DNA from: Branchiostoma floridae
Lineage: Eukaryota > Chordata > Leptocardii > Amphioxiformes > Branchiostomatidae
Direction of reading: 5' to 3'
DNA: 64,000 nucleotides
Assembly: GCF_000003815.2 (NCBI RefSeq)
Contig: NC_049996.1
Span: 8,199,210-8,263,209, forward strand
Of this stretch, positions 58,001 through 64,000 are shown in pieces; positions within the stretch are counted from its first letter, which is position 1; each line of letters opens with the position of its first letter. The notes under the pieces were generated by a model. It was not told the DNA's origin, searched no databases, and worked only from the letters and a program-made list of their open reading frames with translations. A program made the translations under genes and the position numbers.

Positions 58001-61000
58001 GAAAGTAGCCACATCCGGGAAGTACTTCAGTCCAGGGGGAATCATGGTACCATTCCCAGGAGTTATTCCAGTTGGGCATGGGACAGCTGGAACAGAAGAA
58101 CAGAACACATGGAACAGTTAGAACAGTTAGAATAGAAGACTTGGAACAGCTAGAACAGATGACAGGGATCATATAGAACAGTTAGAATAGAAGACTTGGA
58201 ACAGCTACAATTATGATAGAAGACATGAAACTGCAAGTACAGAACACATGGAACAGCTAGAACAAAAGATGTGGAACTGCTAGAATAGAAGACATGGAAC
58301 ATAGAACAGCCAGAACAGAGGACATGGAACAGCTAAAACAGAAGACATGGAACAGCTGAAACAGAAAAGAAAACATAGATCTACTAGGACAGAAGAAGAC
58401 ATATGGAACAGCAAGAACAGATACACTGTACAACAGAAGACAATGGAACAGCTAGAACAGAAGACATGGAACACGATCACTCAGTGCCATGTTGGTTACA
58501 TTTCAACAGTTCAACATACAATGTAAGTGTGCAGCCAAGATCTGCATGAAGAGCCAATGATTCACACTGATTAAGTTCAATAAATAACACACATTTGCCA
58601 CAAAGAACAGTGCACTGCATAATGATTATTATTACTATTAGTCAAATCTGTTGAGAAGGAAGTGTCTATCTTACGGGGGCAGTTGCCAACAGTCCCATTC
58701 CAGGTGCCGTCGGCTTGACAGAGGATAGGAATCGAAGATCCGTTCAGCCAGTATCCATCGTCACACTGGATGGAGGCCAAGTCATCATAGAATTTGGGAC
58801 CAGGGGGGACAACAGCACCATTGTCTGGATTTGGTATCGTTGGGCATTGTACAACTGAAACAGAAAGATGGAAAATCCATGAGTTTGAAGTCAACCTTAG
58901 TATATCAGTATTTAGATGTTCTTACAACCTTGAAGCAAGTCATTGCAACCATGGTCTTTTTCGTTGACTTGATGCTGTCAGTGTGGTCTATATGTATCTT
59001 AGTCTCTCATTAATGTTTCCAAATTCAAAGATACTGCATGAAGTTATCAAGTAACAGTTACTGTGCCAGATATAGAATGCCAGATATAGAATGAGGCACA
59101 ACAAAGCTCATAGCAAATATTTCAAAGTGGCAACTGTGCACAATGTATAAAAATGATCACAGAATAGAAATTTTTTCCAACAAGTCTGTTGGAGCATCCT
59201 CACTAGATATCTTTAAACAATGCTTACAGATAGATCTTCCATTAGCTTACGAGGTGTAACACTGGTCATTCTGTGCAACATTATTTGTTGCCATCAAGAA
59301 CGTTAGGAGCATCCTAACTAGATACATGCACATCATTTGCAGGCAGATGTGCAGACCTTAGGTGTAACAGGTCAATCTGTGTAATATAACCAGTAGCGGT
59401 GCCACCACAATATTGCCTGCAAAGCTGGTGTGATATGCTGAAGGTCAGTTATACAAATACAATACATATGGCTAATATACAAATACAGACCATAAACTAC
59501 ATGTACTAGCAAATTTAACACTGGAACTTACTTTCGCAGGTAGGAATGGTGGCGTTCCAGGTTCCATCCCACTGACACATCAGCGCTGACTCGCCTTTCA
59601 CATAGAAGCCGAGCTCGCACGAGAAGACCACGACGTCCGTGTTGATGAAAGTACCATTGATAACAGGGCTGTACGAGCCGTCCTCTGGGGCAATCGGTGG
59701 TTGGCATGGTATAACTGGAGGGCAACATTTGCAACAAATTAGCAAACTGTTTCAGTGCAATTTTCCACTTTGTTTCATAGAGTTATTTATAAGTTTTAGA
59801 TATGTGGTATGTATGTAGAATGCTTAGTATGGTTCTATACTATTCTATAAGGCTTAGCAAAGAGTGATAAAATGATAGAGCATATTCCATAATTTCTGCA
59901 GTAATATTGCAGCCTGTTAACAATAATAATTCAGTAAGTATAGTCTGTAATACTTCTAATTGTCTATGGGTGTCCTCTAAGAAGGGAACAGTGGGAGAAT
60001 ACAAAAATTTATAAATTTTGTGCCCCAGACCTCAGTTTCCTGTCTCTACAAGGCCAATAGGTTTGAATTTTGATGTTTATTCTTCATGTGTTACTCTTTA
60101 ATAATAGGGCAGCGTCTCTGACATCACTTCCATCCAATTTGAAACATCTTCAGTATGAGATGTAATGGAAATGTTGAATTCAACTCTATGATTAGTTTGA
60201 AGCAGTTATGTTAAACCATTATGACACATCACTTGCATATGACACATCATAAATTTGTAAGTAAAACAACACTCACACTCCAAGTGGCAGAGTGCACCAA
60301 GGTAGCCTGCTGTACAGTTGCAAGAATAGGCAGATAAGTCAGTGGCCACTTCGGGATTTTCGCAGTTCGGGTCCTCGGCAGGGCCGACGCACGTTCCACC
60401 ATTCATGCAGGTTTGAAGGACAAGCATGTCGACTGGTAATGCCTTCGACACTCCACCGTCCGCGTCTACGCCTTGCAGGGTAAACGTATCCTTCCCAAAT
60501 AAGGAGCTGTACATGAAAGACTCATTTGTAGCGGTGTATGTGAACCTTGTCAGCCCCCAAGAGACGTCGTCAATTCCTTTGGACCCGGTGTTGTTCAGAT
60601 TGGTTGGCCTACAAACGGTGCAAGCGGCAGCGCTAAAAGTGACTAAATCATCGATGGCCCCTGCTTCGCAAGAGGTCGACGTGAATGTGACCGCTTTGCA
60701 CGCTTCACCAACTTCCATGAGGCTACCGTATGTTGGTTGTGTTACTTGGAACTCCAGCTCATCTGAAATATCTGGCTCATCGACATCGTACATCCAAAAC
60801 ATGAGGTCACGCTGGCTATCAAGCATGATTGGCAGCGGCAAGGGGTTGTATGCTATTGGGCCGCGAACCGAAACAATGTTGGCGCCATCTTCTAGGAATA
60901 CCAGATCTGGGTCGTCATTGGTTGATGTCACGGTGATTGTAAGAGTCCCCCGAACCTCGAGCGCTTCTGGCTGGATTGTCAGCTCCTCTCGAACGATGTA

Positions 61001-63965
61001 GTCGATTTCGTCCTGTCCGTAACAGTGCAGGCACGGAGTATACTGCAGCATTCCGTCAGGACTCATTACAGCGTGTCCCGTCAGAACTTTCTCAGATTCG
61101 GTGTCCAGAGAAAAGATCAACACGTCTCCTTCCGGGTCTTCGGCCTTGAGCTGAGCCTTGAGAGTTCCTGCGTCTTCCACCATGGTCACTGTTGAAGGCG
61201 TCGTGATGACAGGAGCAGAATTTCTAATCGTTTTGTCGACAGAAAACACGGCAAACTGCGAGGAGCCACTGAAGAACCTTGGATTGGTGGACCGACGGCG
61301 GCGTCTCTTTGATGATTGTTCAGTGATGGGATGTGTTGAACAAACCTGCAGTGGACAGTAATAGCATACGTCAATAATGGCTTATAACATGCACACGTGA
61401 GCCTTTTTCTTTCACCACTACTTAAATAGATGGCATGGAGCAAGCAATGCAAGTGTAAAGCATTCGGACTAAGAGGTGCGGTGGTGCAAGTTTAAAATTT
61501 TGAACTGAAGATCTAAATTGCATAGCTTGTGATAATAAATCTATATATTAAAATGCCATTTGAAAGTTCTTCATTTACGTCTACAAGGATTCACATACAT
61601 TCATGATCATATTGATACCGCTAATGCTCAGTTTTAGAGCAAGGTTTTTAAAATTATTTCTTACAAATTTCCTTTTAATCACAATGTTCTATATAAAGAG
61701 ACAAGCATTTGGTGGAGGGGCGGTTTTCCGAACAAAAAATGATCATCACTATAGATAATGCTACTAACTACTGTTAACCTAGCCAATCATATAGACAATA
61801 TCACAATCTGCTAACAAATGTACAAACTGATATATTGCCCTCTATTTGACCCTTGCTTTACTTTATAGTACATTTCATCTGTGTCTCATTTTGTTGAATT
61901 TTTAATTCGGATGGTTGAACCATTCACTTGTCAATAAAAATAAAATTACTCACTTTCACGCTCAGCAAGCTCTTTTCCTCATCATACAGTGAGACATATT
62001 CAGGTGGACAGGTGCGGGAGGCATCCATCCACTGTTGGGGGTCTGAACAAAATACGTAGCAAATGTTTTACATCATCCATCAACACTTAATGCCATCATC
62101 TTGTCATTAACGTCGAAGGTAATCACAAAGTCTGCCTACAGATGTGCACTGTGTGGCAAAGACTGTCATAATACCCCCGTCACATGTAGCTAAAATCGAT
62201 CGGACAACGAGTCTGCGAGCTCTAAATTACAACGAGGCATGACCCTGATGCCGACGAAGAAATGGCAGAGTTCCCCCCCCCCCTTCCCGTCAGGGCCATG
62301 CCTCCACGTAATTTAGATCTCGCAGACTTGTCATCCAATCTATTTTTGCTACATGTGATGGAGGTATAACAGTTGTTGAATAAAACTGTTTAGCCATAGC
62401 TGATGCTGTAGGGCTGATGTGACTAGGGTTTAACTATATAATATGTAAACATGTATATCCTGCAAACTCTCTATTAGGGTCAGTGGGAGGGCCTCTTGTT
62501 CTTGTTCTTGTTTTGTTACTGGGTAACACCCCTTGTGATGTTAGGGCAATCCACCCAGGGCGCGGTACTGCTGTCTTATTGGCCGTTCCTTATTAGGTGT
62601 TGTAAAACCTCTTCCTTGAACTTGATGGGGTCTGTTTGAAGGGTTGTTGAGTATGGTAGACTATTCCAGTCGGAAGTGGTTCTTGGGAAGTATGAGTATT
62701 TGAGACAATCTTTATTGGTCTTAATGAGTTTATATGAGTTTGGGTGGTTATGTCGAGATTGCCTTGGGCTCAGCTGCAAATAGGAGTCAACAGGCAGGGC
62801 TAGGAGACCTTGTCTAGATTTCTGGAGAATTGTGAGTCTGCAGTTGGCTGTTCGTCTATTTTTGAGTGCATCCCTCTAGAAGCTACATGTAAGTATAAAG
62901 TTTACACAGGACATTTACCGATGCTACATTAACTTTATACACTTTGCTCCCAAATGAATGATTTACATACATTTTGCTCATCTACAATTGGCTATAGTTG
63001 GTATTATAAACTGTTTGTTGTATCTTTTAGAGTACATCTATATCTCTATTCAACAACCGTTACAGTACATTACATTAAAACAAAGTTCAATAACTACCGG
63101 TGTTCCAGAAAAGCAGTGCGGGCAGTGTCCCTTCCGGAAACAGCTCTGTGTTGATGGGGACGTCGATGGAGATTGGTCCAGACAGCGGCTTGTCGTTCAG
63201 GTGACTGATGAAGAAACTCTCCTGCAGGTCCAGCAACCTGTCAATCAAGCAACATAAAGTATTGATTGAGTCTTGTGACATTTGTGAAAGAAGGATTGGC
63301 ATAACAGGCTCAGCCTAACTGGTCTGAGTAAAAAAGGTAGCAGAGGTAACACAAGGAGTATTGACACGACTGTGGTTCCTCTGCGTAGGAGAATGAACAG
63401 GCTAGGTGACTATCTCCTTTTCAAGATGTCAACCCCGGAGGCCAGACTGAAAGGTCTGGTCCACTGACGCTTCAGTACAAACTTGGAATGTTACACCATG
63501 AAGGTATGCAATACAAGTAACCATTATAGCATTGCATTGATGAAGGTTAGACATACATGTACAGGTAAACAATATTCAAAAACAGTTCAATCTCTACTGA
63601 ATAAGATATGGCGATTTACTTCTGGACATTTTCAGTGACATCTTTCATTTTTCTTATCCCTCACTCATTTTGTGACGGTGAAGAAAAACGATGGGTTTTG
63701 CTTAAACTGGAAGTTGTCACCGCATTTCATCCAGTTGTAGAGATGAAGTTGCTATTGAAAAATATTCCCTTATGCATGACCATGATTCTGGAGACTTTCT
63801 TGAATGTAGCTTACCTTCCGTTCAGCATTCTTTCTGTTTGCGTCTTTGTTTTCAGTGGATTGACAATGAACGGAGTGAACGTTTTGGAAGCGCCAGAGGA
63901 GTACTCCTCTTCCTCATCCTCTGCGTTCAGCATGCCTGCAAGTAGACCATCTCCTGGGGCAACAC
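55009..63965 (-). CDS. Extracellular mosaic protein: cadherin-like region, EGF, five CCP/sushi modules, C-type lectin domain (5' partial)
   Basis: Exons in transcript order: 63815-63965, 63098-63237, 61954-62042, 60277-61345, 59532-59714, 58675-58854, 57910-58086, 57363-57542, 56743-56922, 56249-56456, 55604-55815, 55009-55028. Phases match throughout; about 928 residues are visible. The first exon enters in phase 1 with no start codon, so the 5' end is beyond 64000. In order: an acidic stretch (AEDEEEEYSS), an unassigned segment with two cysteines (ASRTCPPEYVSLY, VKVCSTHP), a polybasic KRRRRR|S furin-like site, cadherin-like beta-rich sequence (NSAPVITTPSTVTMVEDAG; AEDPEGDVL), one six-cysteine EGF, five CCP modules and a CTLD. 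No membrane segment is seen, so it is probably secreted or matrix-bound. The terminal exon (DDTKLN then stop) is tentative. No named orthologue recognised. Confidence 0.82.
55380..56090. repeat. Dispersed repeat, second copy of the 32591-32950 family
   Basis: Two partial copies flank the CTLD exon (about 55380-55560 and 55835-56080). Both carry AAAAATCATGA(C/T)GATC and ATCAACACCTTTTTGAGTTA; the first ends in an ACACACAC run. The family covers intron sequence only. Confidence 0.55.
55604..55815 (-). CDS. C-type lectin domain, second half (mosaic gene)
   Basis: NFWIGLDDNESEESFTWKDG, then TNWKFPPRRHKKRDC, then HCDRARNGFICE. The CTLD fold signature (WIGL, the paired cysteines, FICE) is clear. 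The EPN or QPD sugar-binding triplet and the WND motif are absent, so calcium-dependent sugar binding is unlikely. Phases 2 in, 1 out. Confidence 0.85.
56105..56205. repeat. Family A fragment
   Basis: The subterminal block TGCGCATTAGTTTTGGGTTG and a following GGATGCCATCC match the end of family A elements. Only one end is recognisable. Confidence 0.4.
56249..56456 (-). CDS. C-type lectin domain, first half (mosaic gene)
   Basis: CKQQFSLPGSNFHMYERRCY with WFSRRRDRKKYEEAQSFCEG forms the CTLD opening with its first three cysteines. The exon is 208 nt and joins the second half through a split arginine codon. Confidence 0.85.
56743..56922 (-). CDS. CCP/sushi module 5 (mosaic gene)
   Basis: A 180-nt phase 1-1 exon. 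Four cysteines in CCP order (ICRN, FTCPD, ITCQAD, PECK) with GTMVHDEE and the W of DETWSAPEP before the last cysteine. Confidence 0.85.
57363..57542 (-). CDS. CCP/sushi module 4 (mosaic gene)
   Basis: A 180-nt phase 1-1 exon with PCPPLSAPPNGDV, FTCTLGYV, LTCQANGTW and GCR: the full CCP cysteine and tryptophan pattern. Confidence 0.88.
57627..57799. mobile_element. Miniature element with about 45-bp inverted ends in a CCP intron
   Basis: CAACCAGTTTCTACTCGCTC at the left pairs with GAGCGAGTAGAAACTGGTTG at the right; the outer ends TATAGGAGA and TCTCCTATA also pair. TA at both borders suits a mariner-type insertion. Length 173 bp. Confidence 0.75.
57910..58086 (-). CDS. CCP/sushi module 3 (mosaic gene)
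   Basis: A 177-nt phase 1-1 exon: PCPTGITPGNGTMIPPG, FTCAEGFNL, ISCTEEGTW and PTCN. All four cysteines and the tryptophan are present. Confidence 0.88.
58088..58475. repeat. Degenerate 22-24 bp minisatellite in a CCP intron
   Basis: Words GAACAGCTAGAACAGAAGAC and ACATGGAACAG recur about 15 times with many substitutions. They begin right beside the splice acceptor of CCP module 3. Confidence 0.8.
58675..58854 (-). CDS. CCP/sushi module 2 (mosaic gene)
   Basis: A 180-nt phase 1-1 exon: VQCPTIPNPDNGAVVPPG, IQCDDGYWL, LCQADGTW and NCP. A standard CCP module. Confidence 0.88.
59532..59714 (-). CDS. CCP/sushi module 1 (mosaic gene)
   Basis: A 183-nt phase 1-1 exon: IPCQPPIAPEDGSY, FSCELGFYV, MCQWDGTW and TCE. 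It directly follows the EGF-containing exon. Confidence 0.88.
60277..61345 (-). CDS. Cadherin-like region and EGF exon (mosaic gene)
   Basis: A single 1069-nt exon with GT/AG borders, far longer than its neighbours. It opens with VCSTHP and KRRRRR|S (a likely proprotein convertase site), then a cadherin- or VCBS-like beta-sandwich (NSAPVITTPSTVTMVEDAG, AEDPEGDVLIFSL, PDGMLQYTP, VTSTNDDPD). A second, related region follows, and one EGF module closes it (TCMNGGTC, SYSCNCTAGYLGALC; six cysteines). Confidence 0.8.
61360..61953 (-). other. Intron of the mosaic gene
   Basis: AT-rich, with no exon or element recognised. Confidence 0.5.
61954..62042 (-). CDS. Mosaic gene exon with ASRTCPPEYVSLY
   Basis: An 89-nt exon in phase 1 in and 0 out. 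It encodes PQQWMDASRTCPPEYVSLYD and EEKSLLSVK. With the flanking exons it forms a two-cysteine segment I cannot assign to a named family. Confidence 0.75.
62171..62367. mobile_element. Long-TIR miniature element, about 75-bp arms
   Basis: ATACCCCCGTCACATGTAGC at the left and GCTACATGTGATGGAGGTAT at the right are the ends; inner words CGAGGCATGACCCTGA and TCAGGGCCATGCCTC also pair. A C-run sits at the centre. It lies in an intron of the mosaic gene. Confidence 0.75.
62490..62885 (-). mobile_element. 3' fragment of a non-LTR retrotransposon
   Basis: The minus strand reads RDALKNRRTANCRLTILQ, then LSPRQSRHNHPNSYKLI, YSYFPRTTSDWNSLPYS and FKEEVLQHL, typical of the extreme C-terminus of LINE reverse transcriptases (the WN-LP motif). 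An (ACAAGA)n tail follows at 62494-62513. Strongly 5'-truncated. Confidence 0.65.
63098..63237 (-). CDS. Mosaic gene exon, LLDLQESFFISHLN
   Basis: A 140-nt exon encoding LLDLQESFFISHLNDKPL, then GPISIDVPINTELFPEG and LPALLFWNT. It is part of the unassigned N-terminal segment. Acceptor and donor (GTAGTT) are adequate; phase joins both neighbours. Confidence 0.75.
63815..63965 (-). CDS. Mosaic gene exon, most 5' one visible
   Basis: A 151-nt exon: VAPGDGLLAGMLNAED, EEEEYSSGASKTFTPFIVN and PLKTKTQTERMLNG. An acidic start is followed by a beta-like stretch. The upstream acceptor at 63966 shows that further 5' exons lie to the right of the window. Confidence 0.75.
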
Positions 63966-64000
63966 CTATAAAGAGGGGAGTACAGATTTATATAGAATAC

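Noticed and set aside
58280-58480. 66-codon minus ORF
   Set aside because: Arises from the degenerate minisatellite in the CCP intron.
59165-59260. Plus-strand segment reading NKSVGASSLDIFKQCLQIDL
   Set aside because: It resembles the last residues of a LINE reverse transcriptase but is too short and isolated to support.
1-64000. CRISPR arrays, operons, riboswitches, bacterial promoters, rRNA genes
   Set aside because: None seen; intron-containing genes and the repeat content show nuclear eukaryotic DNA.

Overview
The window looks like invertebrate chordate nuclear DNA, most likely a lancelet (Branchiostoma). Short exons are bounded by clean GT/AG introns. There is one sarcoglycan gene of the alpha/epsilon type, there are mosaic C-type lectin (CTLD), CUB and sushi (CCP) genes, and many small inverted-repeat elements and non-LTR retrotransposon pieces lie between and inside genes. 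The abundant ACATGTA-type words also fit lancelet. The species assignment is inference; the exon models come from reading splice sites and codon phase by eye, and every join listed keeps phase.

Layout. (1) 3141-5354, minus: a single 738-codon first coding exon of a neurabin/spinophilin (PPP1R9) gene; its PDZ, coiled-coil and C-terminal exons must lie left of position 1. (2) 8178-8434: two back-to-back near-perfect hairpins. (3) 11116-18824, plus: a complete ten-exon alpha/epsilon-sarcoglycan gene (451 aa), with a TATA-like box upstream and a duplicated mini-exon just before the transmembrane exon. (4) 23355-29988, minus: a complete secreted lectin with signal peptide, short helical neck, three mannose-type CTLDs, a CUB domain and an acidic tail (about 642 aa); two similar upstream segments near 31.4 and 33.6 kb could be alternative first exons. 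(5) 30-54 kb: a repeat-dense accessory region with inverted-repeat elements, a 245-bp tandem array carrying octamer motifs, a 43-bp minisatellite, decayed LINE reverse transcriptases, a roughly 700-bp tandem triplication, and a possible spliced non-coding or small-ORF transcript at 40.95-43.24 kb. (6) 55009-63965, minus: the 3' part of a large extracellular mosaic gene. In protein order it has an unnamed N-terminal region, a polybasic furin-like site, a cadherin-like region, one EGF, five CCP modules and a CTLD; its 5' end is beyond position 64000.

How the genes relate: PPP1R9 (actin and PP1 scaffold) and sarcoglycan (membrane-cytoskeleton link) are conserved single-copy-type genes. The two minus-strand lectin genes are extracellular recognition-type proteins built from symmetrical phase-1 exons, the usual substrate for domain shuffling. 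I see no prokaryotic features, no CRISPR and no operon. The most unusual points are the in-frame sarcoglycan mini-exon duplication, the three-lectin-plus-CUB architecture, the EGF-sushi-lectin mosaic with a KRRRRR site, the possible spliced transcript with a 24-bp hairpin, and at least three families of inverted-repeat elements present in more than one copy.
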